A stretch of 55,471 nt of DNA from contig CAMYKP010000002.1 in the NCBI GenBank assembly GCA_947259005.1, forward strand, positions 1 to 55,471, written 5' to 3'. Shown one piece after another: positions 19,331 through 27,996 of this stretch; position 1 is the first letter of the stretch; each line of letters begins with the position of its first letter. The position numbers were made by a program, and so were the translations under genes. The stretch is from an uncultured Parasphingopyxis sp. (GTDB lineage Bacteria; Pseudomonadota; Alphaproteobacteria; Sphingomonadales; Sphingomonadaceae). The notes beneath the pieces were generated by a model. The model had not been told where the DNA came from. It searched no databases and was given only the letters and a program-made list of their open reading frames with translations.

Positions 19331-20328
19331 CGGACCGGCCTTACCGTGGTGACGGCCAGGCCGTCGCTGTCTTCGCCCGCATCATAGCGCCGTGAGACTT
19401 CTCCCAGCACCATGTTGACCGCCGCGATCTGGTTGCGGCCCGTTTCCGCCACGTACAGCGTTTCGCCATCGTCCGAGAACAGGATCGTGACCTGGGCCGC
19501 AGCTGCAGTCCCCGAAACCGGTATCGTACCGGTCACTGTGCGACTTGCCGCATCGACCAGCGTCAGGCTGCCATCGGCATAGTTGGAGGTGACAACTGTC
19601 CCGCCGTCCGGGCTGATCGCGACGCGGATTGGGAAGTTGCCGACCGGGATTTCGGCCAGCGTCTCGAAACTTTGCGTGTCGATCGCATAGAGAAGGGCAT
19701 TGTCGCGGTCCGCCACCCATAATGTCGAACCGTTCTGCGATAACGCCAGGCCTTCCGGTGTATCTCCTACGTTGAGGTCGCGGATTTTTTCACCGGCCAC
19801 GAGATCGATCACGCTGACTGTCCCGCTGCCCATATTCGTCACATAGGCGCGGTCGAAAAACTCGCTCACCGCAACCATGTGCGATCCTTGCTGGCCTGTG
19901 GCGATCTGCGAAACCGAGCGATCCGTCAGGTCGACGATCGTCAGGCTGTCGCTACCTTCCGTCGTCGCGATCAACCGGTTGTCGGGCAGCCACAGCAATC
20001 CATGTGGCCGGCGATTGGGCGTCAGGTCGATCCGGTCCACCCGGCTGGCGCTGGCGATATCGATGATATCGATCGTCGTTCCGCCATAGGCGACGACGGC
20101 TGCGCGCTGGCCGTCGGGTGAAATCGCAATTTCGTGGGGCTGGTGGCCCGTATCGAGACGGGCATATTCGCGGCCGGTTTCGAGGTCGATGAGACTGATC
20201 GTATCCTCACCCTTGTTACCCGTGACCAGCACGTCGCCCATGATCGGTAGTCGGGTGTCCTGCTCGGCACCATTCGCCGCCGGGCTGCAGGCTGAAAGGA
20301 GCAGGATCAAAGGAACGAGCATTTTCAT
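19327..20328 (-). CDS. YVTN-type beta-propeller lipoprotein
   Basis: The product has 333 residues. A lipobox (LILLLSACS) gives a lipidated cysteine near residue 14. The mature protein is about seven repeats of 40-45 residues with patterns such as TISLIDLETGREYARLDTG and PHEIAISPDGQRAAVVAYG, that is, a seven-bladed YVTN/surface-layer-like propeller. Such proteins are envelope-anchored scaffolds or bind redox partners, but no enzymatic residue stands out. It is encoded convergently to galE and followed upstream by the phosphatase gene on the same strand (11-bp gap), so those two may be co-transcribed. Confidence 0.85.
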   Translation of the reverse strand: MKMLVPLILLLSACSPAANGAEQDTRLPIMGDVLVTGNKGEDTISLIDLETGREYARLDTGHQPHEIAISPDGQRAAVVAYGGTTIDIIDIASASRVDRIDLTPNRRPHGLLWLPDNRLIATTEGSDSLTIVDLTDRSVSQIATGQQGSHMVAVSEFFDRAYVTNMGSGTVSVIDLVAGEKIRDLNVGDTPEGLALSQNGSTLWVADRDNALLYAIDTQSFETLAEIPVGNFPIRVAISPDGGTVVTSNYADGSLTLVDAASRTVTGTIPVSGTAAAAQVTILFSDDGETLYVAETGRNQIAAVNMVLGEVSRRYDAGEDSDGLAVTTVRPVR

Positions 20329-20339
20329 GGAGATGAACC

Positions 20340-21092
20340 CTAGCTTTGGATGAACCAGCGCGCGCTACCCTCAAGGCCGAGCGCGGTCAAAGTGTTGCTG
20401 AAATAGGCCCCGGTGTCGATGCCGATCCGATTGAGTCGCTCTTCCGGTTGCGGTGAAATGGAATGGCCGTGAACGACAATCGCGCCGTGGTCCTCGTCGC
20501 TGTCCAGAAACTCCGAGCGGATCCATAACAGGTCCTTGGCTTTCTGATCTGCAATGGGACGACCGGGTCGGATGCCCGCATGCGCAAAAATATAATCGCC
20601 GCGCCGAAGGACGGTCGGGCGATTATTGAGCCATTCCCGGTGACTGTCTGGCACCAGCTCGCGTGCCGCGACACAAATCTCACTGCTATCTCCGATAGCC
20701 AGCAGATCGGGCGACACTCCATAGCTGATCAGCGTTTCCCGGCCACCATAGCCAAGCCAGCTGTTCATCCATTCCGTATCGCCCCGAAGGATCGCAAGCA
20801 TCGATGCTTCATGATTGCCAAGCAACACATCCATAGCGGCGAAACCACCTGACCAGCAACGGGCGTGATCGACGACCCTGGCCGAATCGGGGCCGCGATC
20901 GATCAGGTCGCCGAGCAGAATGATCGTCGTGCTGGCATTGCCCCTCGCCGCATTGTCTGCCTCGATTTTCGCAAGCAGCGTTTCAAACAGATCGAACCGG
21001 CCATGAATATCGCCTATCGCATACAGCCTGTCGCCCTTGGGCAGGCTGTGGGGCTTTGGGCTGCGAAATGGCGATTTCAACCGGAACTCCAT
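20340..21092 (-). CDS. PPP-type metallophosphoesterase (serine/threonine phosphatase-like)
   Basis: The product has 250 residues from the ATG at 21092. The three metal-binding motifs of the PPP family are intact: GDIHG (27-31), GDLIDRG (61-67) and GNHE (92-95). Distal histidines lie in FAHAGIRPG and VVHGHS. The family includes bacterial PrpA-like Ser/Thr phosphatases and diadenosine-tetraphosphate hydrolases; the sequence does not settle which. An in-frame GTG at 21146 would add 18 residues that look unlike the family N-terminus. It is divergent from rpmJ and 11 bp upstream of the propeller lipoprotein gene. Confidence 0.88.
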   Translation of the reverse strand: MEFRLKSPFRSPKPHSLPKGDRLYAIGDIHGRFDLFETLLAKIEADNAARGNASTTIILLGDLIDRGPDSARVVDHARCWSGGFAAMDVLLGNHEASMLAILRGDTEWMNSWLGYGGRETLISYGVSPDLLAIGDSSEICVAARELVPDSHREWLNNRPTVLRRGDYIFAHAGIRPGRPIADQKAKDLLWIRSEFLDSDEDHGAIVVHGHSISPQPEERLNRIGIDTGAYFSNTLTALGLEGSARWFIQS

Positions 21093-21114
21093 GGGTTTCA
21101 ATACGCGGTGATGC

Positions 21115-21143
21115 TTGACTTTGGCGCTTTTCAAACATAGGTG
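21115..21143 (+). promoter_or_regulatory. Possible rpmJ promoter
   Basis: TTGACT (21115-21120) is followed after 17 bases by TAGGTG (21138-21143), about 49 bases before the rpmJ start codon. The -35 box is good and the -10 box is weak. It lies in the spacer between the divergent phosphatase gene and rpmJ. Confidence 0.4.
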
Positions 21144-21191
21144 CACGCTTCGTTTCCGACAACAGAGATAAAGAAAAGGCCGGGCAGCGCC

Positions 21192-21317
21192 ATGAAAGTC
21201 CGTAATTCACTGAAATCGCTCAAGGGCCGTCATCGCGACAACCGCGTGATTCGTCGCCGTGGCCGTACCTATGTGATCAACAAGACCAACCGCAGGTTCA
21301 AAGCGCGTCAGGGCTAA
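21192..21317 (+). CDS. rpmJ: 50S ribosomal protein L36, cysteine-free form
   Basis: The product has 41 residues beginning [18 protein letters not shown] and ending in an Arg/Lys-rich [12 protein letters not shown]. This is the alphaproteobacterial L36. It lacks the four zinc ligands (CxxC...CxxxxH) of the zinc-binding paralogue, which is normal in this lineage. It binds 23S rRNA in the large subunit. The stop codon shares one base with the next gene's ATG (TAATG), so the downstream HAD gene is probably translationally coupled. Confidence 0.97.
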   Translation: MKVRNSLKSLKGRHRDNRVIRRRGRTYVINKTNRRFKARQG

Positions 21318-21925
21318 TGACTGTTCGCGCCGCCGTCTTTGACGTTGGCAATGTACTGTATCGCTGGGATCCGCGCTTTCTCTTCGAAAAGCTGATTCCC
21401 GATCCGCAAGAGCGGGACTGGTTTCTCAAAAAAGTAGTGACGATGGACTGGCATGTTCAGCATGATGCCGGTCGTCCGCTTGCGGCTATGGTGGCTGAGC
21501 GCAGCGCCGAGTTTCCGAGATATGCGGGCCATATCCAGGCCTATGTCGATCGCTGGCTCGAGACGATTCCGGGGCCGGTACCCGGTGTGCATGCGCTGGT
21601 TGAGGAACTGGCCGAGCGGGGCGTACCGCTTTTTGCCATCACCAATTTCGGCACCGAATTCTGGCAACTGTTCCGGCCGACGGCACCGGTTATCGGGCAT
21701 TTCGACGATATCGTGATTTCGGGCCATGAAAAGCTGATCAAACCCGACCCTGCGATTTACAGCCTTGCGCTGGGGCGGTTCGGACTTGAACCCGGCACAG
21801 CACTTTTCATCGACGACCGGGAAGAGAATATCATCGTTGGCGAGCAAGAAGGCTTTGTCGGCCATCATTTCACCGATGCTGAAACCTTGGCGACCGCACT
21901 GCGCGGCCATGGGCTGCTGGGCTGA
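21317..21925 (+). CDS. HAD-superfamily phosphatase (subfamily IA)
   Basis: The product has 202 residues. Motif I is AVFDVGNVLYRWD (nucleophile Asp9; the usual second Asp is Asn, as in the YihX group of sugar-phosphate phosphatases). Motif II is FAITNFG, and motif III/IV is GHEKLIKPDPAIY with LFIDDREENI. The helical cap inserts after motif I, as in subfamily IA. YihX relatives dephosphorylate alpha-glucose-1-phosphate, but the substrate here is not proven. It overlaps rpmJ by one base and converges on pyk with a 4-bp gap. Confidence 0.87.
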   Translation: MTVRAAVFDVGNVLYRWDPRFLFEKLIPDPQERDWFLKKVVTMDWHVQHDAGRPLAAMVAERSAEFPRYAGHIQAYVDRWLETIPGPVPGVHALVEELAERGVPLFAITNFGTEFWQLFRPTAPVIGHFDDIVISGHEKLIKPDPAIYSLALGRFGLEPGTALFIDDREENIIVGEQEGFVGHHFTDAETLATALRGHGLLG

Positions 21926-21929
21926 GCGA

Positions 21930-23408
21930 TTAGCCGTCCCGTTCGATTGCGGCGGCCGTATGCCGCTTCAGTTCATCGCCGACCAGACGGACAATGTGGA
22001 GCACATTGGTGGAGCCGGGCGTCCCGAACGGTACGCCCGCCATCACGATCACCCGGTCTCCGCCTTTCGCAATCTGCGCGCGCAGGGCCATTCGTTTCGA
22101 TTTGTCGACCATCTGCTCGAAATTGTTGACGTCGCGCGTGTGAACCGAATGCGCGCCCCATAAAAGGCCCAGCCGCCGGGCGGTTTTGAGCTTCGGTGTC
22201 AGGACGAGCAGCGGCACCGACGGGCGTTCGCGCGAAACGCGCCGGGCCGTTGACCCCGATGTCGTGAAGCAGATGATTGCATGGGCATTCACCGTCTGGG
22301 CGATGCCGTTCGATGCCTCGGCCAGCGCATCGGCGCTGGTGGAATCGGGAAGCGTTTCGGTGAAATGCACGCGCGCCCAATGGCTGGGGTCGGCTTCTAC
22401 CGCAGTTGCAATCTTGTCCATCATCGCAACCGATTCTTCCGGCCAGTCCCCGGCGGCGCTTTCGGCCGACAGCATGATCGCATCCGCGCCGTCATACACG
22501 GCCGTTGCGACATCGGAGACCTCCGCCCGGGTCGGCGTTGGCGAGCGGATCATTGATTCCAGCATCTGGGTCGCGACGACAACCGGCCGTCCGAGCATCC
22601 GGGCCTTTTCGATTATCTGTTTCTGCAATGGGGGAACATCTTCAGGCGGAATTTCGACGCCAAGATCGCCGCGCGCCACCATGACCGCGTCCACGGCCTC
22701 GAGGATTTCATCGATCCGCTTGACGGCGGAGGGCTTCTCGATCTTGGCGAGCAGGGCGGCGCGGCCCTGTATCAACTTCCTCGCCTCTGCGGCATCTTCC
22801 GGCTTCTGGACGAAAGACAGCGCGATCCAGTCCACCCCCTGATCCAGTGCAAAAGTAAGGTCGGCGCGATCCTTGTCGGTCATTGCATCCATCGGCAGGA
22901 CCACGTCTGGAACGTTTAGGCCCTTGTTGTTGGACAGGGGGCCGCCAACTTCGACGGTCGTTTCGATAGCATCCGGCTCGGCCTTGGTGACACGCAGCAC
23001 GATTTTGCCATCGTCGAGCAACAGTCGCGCGCCTTCTTCGATGGCCTGGAAGATTTCGGGATGGGGCAGTGTGACCCGGCTGGCATCGCCGGGGCTGTCG
23101 TCGCTATCGAGCGTGAAGGAACTGTCTGTCTTCAGCTGTACGAGGCCGTCGGCAAATTCGCCGACCCGCAATTTCGGCCCCTGAAGATCGGCGAGGATCG
23201 TCATCGGGCGGCGGACTTCTTTTTCCAGCGCCCGGATTGCCGCTATCACCTTCTGATGATTGTCGTGGCTGCCGTGGCTCATATTGATCCGAAACGCGTC
23301 GGCACCTGCAACATAGAGTTTGCGGATCATCGCCGGATCGGAGCTGGACGGCCCAAGCGTGGCGAGGATGCGGACTTTGCGCTGGCGCGGGGCAGTGTCT
23401 GAAATCAC
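21930..23408 (-). CDS. pyk: Pyruvate kinase
   Basis: The product has 492 residues. It makes pyruvate and ATP from phosphoenolpyruvate. The N-terminal RKVRILATLGPSSSD and FRINMSHGSHD, the catalytic region AKIEKPSAVKRIDEI, the MVARGDLGVEIP metal/substrate loop and the RPVVVATQMLESMI block are all present. The C-terminal allosteric domain has CFTTSGSTARRVSRERP. Translation starts at GTG (23406-23408) five bases after an AGGAGG ribosome site. It is divergent from the DUF1244 gene. Confidence 0.97.
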   Translation of the reverse strand: MISDTAPRQRKVRILATLGPSSSDPAMIRKLYVAGADAFRINMSHGSHDNHQKVIAAIRALEKEVRRPMTILADLQGPKLRVGEFADGLVQLKTDSSFTLDSDDSPGDASRVTLPHPEIFQAIEEGARLLLDDGKIVLRVTKAEPDAIETTVEVGGPLSNNKGLNVPDVVLPMDAMTDKDRADLTFALDQGVDWIALSFVQKPEDAAEARKLIQGRAALLAKIEKPSAVKRIDEILEAVDAVMVARGDLGVEIPPEDVPPLQKQIIEKARMLGRPVVVATQMLESMIRSPTPTRAEVSDVATAVYDGADAIMLSAESAAGDWPEESVAMMDKIATAVEADPSHWARVHFTETLPDSTSADALAEASNGIAQTVNAHAIICFTTSGSTARRVSRERPSVPLLVLTPKLKTARRLGLLWGAHSVHTRDVNNFEQMVDKSKRMALRAQIAKGGDRVIVMAGVPFGTPGSTNVLHIVRLVGDELKRHTAAAIERDG

Positions 23409-23488
23409 TTAGCCTCCTGGCTGGCTGGACTTATGGTTGCGGCTCTATAGCCTTATCATGACAGTGCAACTGCAACGGAGCCATTTTA

Positions 23489-23803
23489 ATGTCCGATTCC
23501 CCCATCATGCCAGAGATTGACGATGCGGTCGCCGCTGCCGCGTTCCGCCGTCTGATCGCGCATCTTCGTCACCGGACGGATGCCCAGAATGTCGATCTGA
23601 TGGGCCTTGCCGGCTTTTGTCGCAACTGCCTGTCCGACTGGATTGCCGAGGCGGCTGCGGATCGGGGCGTCGACCTGCCGAAAGACGAGGCCCGCGCCGC
23701 CATTTACGGCATGCCCTATGGCGAGTGGAAAGAGCGCTATCAGGGAGAGGCAACGCCCGAACAACTGCAGCGTATGAAGGATAGTGTTGCGAAGAACGCT
23801 TGA
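23489..23803 (+). CDS. DUF1244 family protein
   Basis: The product has 104 residues. The block FRRLIAHLRHRTDAQNVDLM followed by GLAGFCRNCLSDW and YGMPYGEWKERYQ identifies DUF1244, a family common in proteobacteria with a conserved Cys-x-x-Cys (CRNC). It is a small soluble all-alpha protein of unknown role; the CxxC suggests possible metal or redox chemistry, which is inference. It is divergent from pyk and 61 bp upstream of the GapR-like gene. Confidence 0.88.
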   Translation: MSDSPIMPEIDDAVAAAAFRRLIAHLRHRTDAQNVDLMGLAGFCRNCLSDWIAEAAADRGVDLPKDEARAAIYGMPYGEWKERYQGEATPEQLQRMKDSVAKNA

Positions 23804-23864
23804 GGCTTTTCTCCTGCTCGCCTAGAGCCTCGCGCTTTCCATATTCCAGCAGAGAGACATCACC

Positions 23865-24107
23865 ATGGCAGACGGCACGGTACAGGCAGACAGGCTCCGG
23901 CTTTTGATCGAGCGAATCGAACGGCTCGAGGAAGAGAAAAAGGCCATGGCTGACGATATCAAAGACGTTTACGCCGAAGCAAAAGCGGTGGGCTATGACC
24001 CCAAGATCATGCGCACGATCGTCCGGCTGCGCAAAATGGATTCGCATGACCGGCGCGAAGCCGACGACCTGCTCGAAACCTACAAAGCCGCACTCGGTAT
24101 GGATTAA
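23865..24107 (+). CDS. gapR: GapR-like DUF2312 nucleoid-associated protein
   Basis: The product has 80 residues. The sequence is a charged coiled coil ([20 protein letters not shown], then [20 protein letters not shown]) ending in a short helix, the DUF2312 signature. The characterised member, GapR of Caulobacter, is an AT-rich-DNA-binding protein that encircles overtwisted DNA ahead of replication and transcription. This protein has the full family length and no extra domain. It is closely preceded by DUF1244. The family call is firm; shared function is inferred. Confidence 0.88.
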   Translation: MADGTVQADRLRLLIERIERLEEEKKAMADDIKDVYAEAKAVGYDPKIMRTIVRLRKMDSHDRREADDLLETYKAALGMD

Positions 24108-24115
24108 AGGTGAAA

Positions 24116-24144
24116 TTGCCGGGCTGACCGAATTGGGCTATACT
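24116..24144 (+). promoter_or_regulatory. Sigma-70-type promoter for leader ORF and acetyltransferase
   Basis: TTGCCG (24116-24121) is followed by exactly 17 bases and TATACT (24139-24144), a near-consensus vegetative promoter. It begins 8 bases after the GapR-like stop codon. Transcription would start about 15-17 bases before the 16-residue ORF at 24168. Confidence 0.65.
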
Positions 24145-24167
24145 CCGGCCGCAATCGGGAGCCGGGC

Positions 24168-24218
24168 ATGATCATCACGACAGGGCCGCATATCGAATCG
24201 CGGTTACTGCGTAGGTGA
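24168..24218 (+). CDS. Possible 16-residue leader peptide coupled to the acetyltransferase
   Basis: ATG at 24168 opens a 16-codon frame (MIITTGPHIESRLLRR) with a GGGAG ribosome site 6 bases upstream. Its TGA stop overlaps the GTG start of the acetyltransferase (GTGA), the usual arrangement for translational coupling. The first residues resemble the start of YbjQ-type heavy-metal-binding-like proteins, so it could be a remnant of a longer gene. It has no attenuator-like codon run apart from the final Leu-Leu-Arg-Arg. Its expression is unproven. Confidence 0.4.
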   Translation: MIITTGPHIESRLLRR

Positions 24219-24706
24219 CGATCGCGGTTCGCCCTGGTCGGCCGGATGATGCCGAAAGTTGCCGGGCGATCTACGCACCCTTCGTCGAAGACACCTGGAT
24301 CAGTTTCGAAGAGGAAGTGCCGTCGCTGCGTGAAATGGCGCGGCGGATAGACGGCTATGGGTCGTCGCATGGCTGGGTAGTGGCAGAGCTGGATGGCGAA
24401 GTGGCCGGCTATGCCTATGGCTCGCCGCACAGGCTGCGCCATGCCTATCGCTTCGCCTGCGATGTCGCCATTTACGTGCCGGATGCAAATATCGGGCAGG
24501 GTATCGGCCGGGCGCTGTACGAAGCGCTGTTTCCGATATTGGCGGCCAATGAAGTCCATGCAGCCTTCGCCGGAATAGCGCTCCCGAACGAAGCCAGCGA
24601 AGCGCTGCACAAGGCTGTCGGTTTCACCCCGGTCGGTATCTACCGTGAGGTGGGCTGGAAGTTCGATGCATGGCGCGATGTCGGCTGGTGGCAGAGGCTG
24701 GTTTGA
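24215..24706 (+). CDS. GNAT N-acetyltransferase of the phosphinothricin/methionine-sulfone type
   Basis: The product has 163 residues. The N-terminal VRPGRPDDAESCRAIYAPFV with ISFEEEVPS, the Y-G-S-P central strand, the acetyl-CoA loop (DANIGQGIGRALYEAL) and the C-terminal GFTPVGIYREVGWKFDAW match the PAT family. These acetylate phosphinothricin, methionine sulfone or sulfoximine, or related amino-acid analogues; the natural substrate is unknown. An in-frame TAG directly before the GTG (24215) fixes the earliest possible start. The start overlaps the stop of a 16-residue ORF. Confidence 0.88.
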   Translation: MTIAVRPGRPDDAESCRAIYAPFVEDTWISFEEEVPSLREMARRIDGYGSSHGWVVAELDGEVAGYAYGSPHRLRHAYRFACDVAIYVPDANIGQGIGRALYEALFPILAANEVHAAFAGIALPNEASEALHKAVGFTPVGIYREVGWKFDAWRDVGWWQRLV

Positions 24707-24775
24707 CGTTGCGTACGGCCCGCCTGCTAAGCTAAGGCCGCGTCAGACCAACATTGACGGGAATAGTAAGACTCC

Positions 24776-25519
24776 ATGGCAGGCCATAGTAAATTCGCGA
24801 ATATCAAGCATCGCAAGGGTGCGCAGGACAAGAAGCGCTCGGCGCTGTTTTCCAAGCTCAGCCGCGAGATCACGGTGGCGGCCAAGATGGGCACGCCCGA
24901 TCCGGACATGAACCCGCGCCTGCGCCTCGCCGTCAACACGGCGCGTGGCCAGTCCATGCCCAAGGACAATATCCAGCGCGCCATCGACAAGGCGACCGGC
25001 GGCGATGCGGAAGATTATGAAGAAATCCGCTTCGAGGGCTTTGGTCCGGGCGGCGTCAGCCTGATCGTCGAAACGCTGACGGACAACCGCAACCGCACTG
25101 TCACCGATGTCCGCACGATCTTTTCAAAGAATGGCGGCAATATGGGCGAGAGCGGCTCGGTTACCCATGGCTTCGAGCAGCTCGGCCTGATTACCTATCC
25201 GGCCAGCGTCGGCAGCAGCGAGAAGGTGCTGGAAGCGGCGCTTGAATCCGGCGCGGAGGACCTGCAGTCGGATGACGAAAATCATGAAATCTGGACGCAG
25301 GCCGACGATCTTCATGCCGTGGTCGGCGAACTCGAAAAGACGCTTGGCGAACCGGCAGGCGCAAAGCTGGCCTGGCGGCCCAATGTCGAAGTGACGCTGA
25401 ACGAAAAAGACGCGCAGACCCTTCTCAATCTGATCGATACGCTGGACGATAATGACGACGTGCAGACCGTCTGGGGCAATTATGACGTGCCGGACGAGAT
25501 CATGGAGAAGCTGTCCTGA
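24776..25519 (+). CDS. YebC/PmpR/TACO1 family protein
   Basis: The product has 247 residues, the family length. [20 protein letters not shown] is the N-terminal signature, and [22 protein letters not shown]-type (here [14 protein letters not shown]) and [16 protein letters not shown] are further conserved blocks. YebC proteins were long called transcription regulators, and newer work links the family to translation of difficult sequences. It is the first gene of the ruv cluster and its stop codon overlaps the apparent CTG start of ruvC (CTGA). Confidence 0.95.
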   Translation: MAGHSKFANIKHRKGAQDKKRSALFSKLSREITVAAKMGTPDPDMNPRLRLAVNTARGQSMPKDNIQRAIDKATGGDAEDYEEIRFEGFGPGGVSLIVETLTDNRNRTVTDVRTIFSKNGGNMGESGSVTHGFEQLGLITYPASVGSSEKVLEAALESGAEDLQSDDENHEIWTQADDLHAVVGELEKTLGEPAGAKLAWRPNVEVTLNEKDAQTLLNLIDTLDDNDDVQTVWGNYDVPDEIMEKLS

Positions 25520-26010
25520 AACTGATCGGCCTCGACCCGGGGCTGGGCTGCACCGGCTGGGGCGTGATCGCGGCAGAGGGCAATCGCCTGTCGCATATCG
25601 CCAATGGCCAGATCAGGACGGATGCCAAGGCGCCGATGGCCGAACGGCTGATGACGCTAGCGGAAGGCGTGCGCGCGGTGATCGCGGAACATGGCCCCGA
25701 AGATGCCGGCATCGAGGAAGTTTTCGTCAACACCAATGCCCAATCGACGCTGAAACTGGGCCAGGCACGCGGGGCGTTGATGCTGGTACTGGCGGACGCC
25801 GGTCTGCCGGTCGGTGAATATGCGGCGCGCTTCGTGAAAAAGGCGATTGTCGGGACGGGCGGCGCAGACAAGGCGCAAATCCATGCGATGGTTTCCGTCT
25901 TGCTGCCAGGCGTGAAGATAGCCGGGGGCGATGCCGCCGATGCGCTGGCCGTTGCGATCACGCACGCTCATAACCGGGCCAGCGCCCGGGCCGTGGGGCA
26001 GGCCGCATGA
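25516..26010 (+). CDS. ruvC: RuvC Holliday-junction resolvase, apparent CTG start
   Basis: The product has 164 residues, the usual length. It resolves Holliday junctions by symmetric nicking with RuvAB. The N-terminus (x)[15 protein letters not shown] carries catalytic Asp7; EEVFVNTN and [14 protein letters not shown] hold the other acidic residues. The only ATG/GTG/TTG-type start in frame (GTG 25564) would delete Asp7. Upstream, an in-frame TGA (25483) leaves CTG at 25516 as the only good initiator. It sits 5-6 bases after GGAGAAG and overlaps the yebC stop (CTGA). ruvA follows with an ATGA overlap. The gene is certain; the CTG start is strongly inferred. Confidence 0.93.
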   Translation: MKLIGLDPGLGCTGWGVIAAEGNRLSHIANGQIRTDAKAPMAERLMTLAEGVRAVIAEHGPEDAGIEEVFVNTNAQSTLKLGQARGALMLVLADAGLPVGEYAARFVKKAIVGTGGADKAQIHAMVSVLLPGVKIAGGDAADALAVAITHAHNRASARAVGQAA

Positions 26011-26600
26011 TCGCCAAACTCAAAGGCATTCTCGAAAGCTCAGCTGCCGATCACGCCGTGATCGATGTGCAGGGCGTTGGCTATCTGGTTTCGGCCTCTT
26101 CGCGGACGCTCGACGCGCTCGGCCCGGTCGGCGGCGATGTGACAATCCATACCGAGATGCTGGTCGGCGATGATTTTATCCGGCTGATCGGCTTTGCCAG
26201 CGCCAGCGAGCGCGACTGGTTCCGCCTGCTCGGCAGCGTGCAAGGCGTCGGCAGTAAAGTCGCGCTGGCTTTGCTCTCGACACTGGAAACGGCAGAGCTG
26301 CAGGTAGCGATTGGCGCCGGCGATGCGGCGATGGTCGCACGCGCGCCGGGCGTCGGGCCAAAGCTTGCCTCGCGGATCGTCAATGAGCTGAAGGACAAGG
26401 TCGGCGGGATTGCGATTGCCTCTGGCGGCGTTGCGCCGATAGTCGGTGGGGCATCGTCCGATGCCGTTTCCGCACTGCTTAACCTTGGCTTCAAGACTGC
26501 GGAAGCAAGTGCCGCCGTGGCGGCGGCGCAGGGCGAATTGGGCGCGGATGCTGGGCTTGATGCGCTGGTACGGACGGCGCTTAAGAAGGCAGCGAAGTGA
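26007..26600 (+). CDS. ruvA: RuvA, Holliday-junction-binding subunit
   Basis: The product has 197 residues. RuvA tetramers hold the junction in a square-planar form and load the RuvB motor. [21 protein letters not shown] and VGYLV (OB domain), then the two helix-hairpin-helix motifs [17 protein letters not shown] and [17 protein letters not shown], then the C-terminal RuvB-binding domain ([17 protein letters not shown]) are all intact. The start overlaps the ruvC stop (ATGA), and the stop overlaps the start of an unrelated membrane ORF (GTGA). Confidence 0.97.
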   Translation: MIAKLKGILESSAADHAVIDVQGVGYLVSASSRTLDALGPVGGDVTIHTEMLVGDDFIRLIGFASASERDWFRLLGSVQGVGSKVALALLSTLETAELQVAIGAGDAAMVARAPGVGPKLASRIVNELKDKVGGIAIASGGVAPIVGGASSDAVSALLNLGFKTAEASAAVAAAQGELGADAGLDALVRTALKKAAK

Positions 26601-26893
26601 CATCAGTAGAAAGACGATCCGTGTTTCGCGGGATAGCTCGGGAGATAGGAGTATTCGTATTTCCGGTTGTCGTGATTGGTTTCGCTTCATTGATGATCAA
26701 TGACACGAACCATGCGCTTCTTAACGGAGTTATTCTTCTGACTTTGGTGGCAGGTGCGATTGCCGCCGGGTGTACAGCAGTCGCCTCATCCGATCGTTTG
26801 GCGCGGGTCATATTATATTTGATATTGAGTGTGCCTGCCGCGTTTATGGCCAACTATAGTGTTGGATGCGGCATTCACGGAGAATGTCTATAA
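26597..26893 (+). CDS. Unknown small membrane protein inserted between ruvA and ruvB
   Basis: The product has 98 residues with about three hydrophobic helices (about 16-34, 41-61 and 68-86) and a cysteine-bearing C-terminus ([11 protein letters not shown]). I recognise no family. The start is GTG overlapping the ruvA stop (GTGA), and it ends 2 bp before ruvB. Its base composition is visibly more AT-rich than its neighbours (for example GTCATATTATATTTGATATT), which hints at acquisition by transfer. The usual order is ruvC-ruvA-ruvB with nothing between. It is probably translated through coupling, but a role in recombination is not implied. Confidence 0.6.
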   Translation: MTSVERRSVFRGIAREIGVFVFPVVVIGFASLMINDTNHALLNGVILLTLVAGAIAAGCTAVASSDRLARVILYLILSVPAAFMANYSVGCGIHGECL

Positions 26894-26895
26894 CC

Positions 26896-27918
26896 ATGGC
26901 TGACACCGATCGTCATATCTCCCCCGAGCGCAAACCCGATGATGTCGATGCCGCGTTGCGGCCGAAAACGCTGGCCGAATTTATCGGGCAGAAGGCGGCC
27001 TGCGATAATCTGCGCGTCTTTATCGAGGCGGCGAAGAGCCGTGACGATGCGCTGGATCATGTCATGCTGTTCGGGCCTCCGGGGCTCGGCAAGACCACTC
27101 TGGCGCAGATTGTGGCGCGGGAACTTGGCGTGGGCTTCCGGGCGACGTCTGGCCCGGTGATCGCCAAGGCCGGCGATCTCGCCGCGCTGCTGACGAACCT
27201 CGAGGATGGCGATGTCCTGTTTATCGACGAGATTCACCGGCTCAATCCGGCGGTCGAGGAAATCCTCTATCCGGCTATGGAAGACCGGGCGCTCGACCTG
27301 ATTATCGGCGAGGGGCCGTCCGCGCGGTCCGTGCGGATCGACTTGCCGCAATTCACCCTTGTCGGCGCGACAACGCGGCAGGGGTTGATCACCACGCCTT
27401 TGCGCGATCGTTTCGGCATCCCCGTGCGGCTCACATTCTATAGCGTCGAAGAACTCGAACTCGTCGTCAGCCGCGCCGCTGGCATGCTCGATCTGGGGAT
27501 CACCGAAGACGGCGCGCGTGAAATTGCAGCCCGCGCGAGGGGCACACCGCGTATTGCCGGGCGTCTGCTGCGCCGCGTTCGCGATTTCGCCAGTGTCGAC
27601 GGGGTTGACCGGGTCGATGCCAAAGCCGCCGATGCGGCGCTGAACAGGCTGGAGGTCGATGCGCTGGGCCTCGACATGATGGATCGTCGCTATCTGATGA
27701 TGATCGCCGATATCTATAAAGGCGGCCCGGTCGGTGTTGAAACGCTCGCGGCAGGCCTGTCGGAACCGCGCGACACGATCGAGGAAGTGATCGAGCCCTA
27801 TCTGATCCAGCTCGGCCTGGTGGCGCGCACGGCGCGCGGGCGGATGCTGAACAGCAGAGGCTGGAAGCATCTCGGTTTGAACCCACCCAAGTCCGTAGAA
27901 GACGGGTTGTTCGATTAG
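26896..27918 (+). CDS. ruvB: RuvB, Holliday-junction branch-migration ATPase
   Basis: The product has 340 residues. The AAA+ core has [12 protein letters not shown], Walker [12 protein letters not shown], Walker [12 protein letters not shown], sensor [18 protein letters not shown] and the arginine finger region, followed by the winged-helix DNA-binding domain ([16 protein letters not shown]). Two RuvB hexamers pump DNA through a RuvA-bound junction. The ATG at 26896 is preferred; an in-frame ATG at 26884 is also possible, since the GGAG site is 13 bases from the former and too close to the latter. Confidence 0.97.
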   Translation: MADTDRHISPERKPDDVDAALRPKTLAEFIGQKAACDNLRVFIEAAKSRDDALDHVMLFGPPGLGKTTLAQIVARELGVGFRATSGPVIAKAGDLAALLTNLEDGDVLFIDEIHRLNPAVEEILYPAMEDRALDLIIGEGPSARSVRIDLPQFTLVGATTRQGLITTPLRDRFGIPVRLTFYSVEELELVVSRAAGMLDLGITEDGAREIAARARGTPRIAGRLLRRVRDFASVDGVDRVDAKAADAALNRLEVDALGLDMMDRRYLMMIADIYKGGPVGVETLAAGLSEPRDTIEEVIEPYLIQLGLVARTARGRMLNSRGWKHLGLNPPKSVEDGLFD

Positions 27919-27996
27919 CGCTCACCGGTTGCACCATTGCGATCACCCGAAAATCGGCGCTTTGATGGCGAGTCCGGCCCGGCTAAGGCTGGGTGT

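Noticed and set aside
25564..26010. ruvC starting at GTG 25564
   Set aside because: This start would remove the conserved LDPG block with catalytic Asp7, so the product could not be active.
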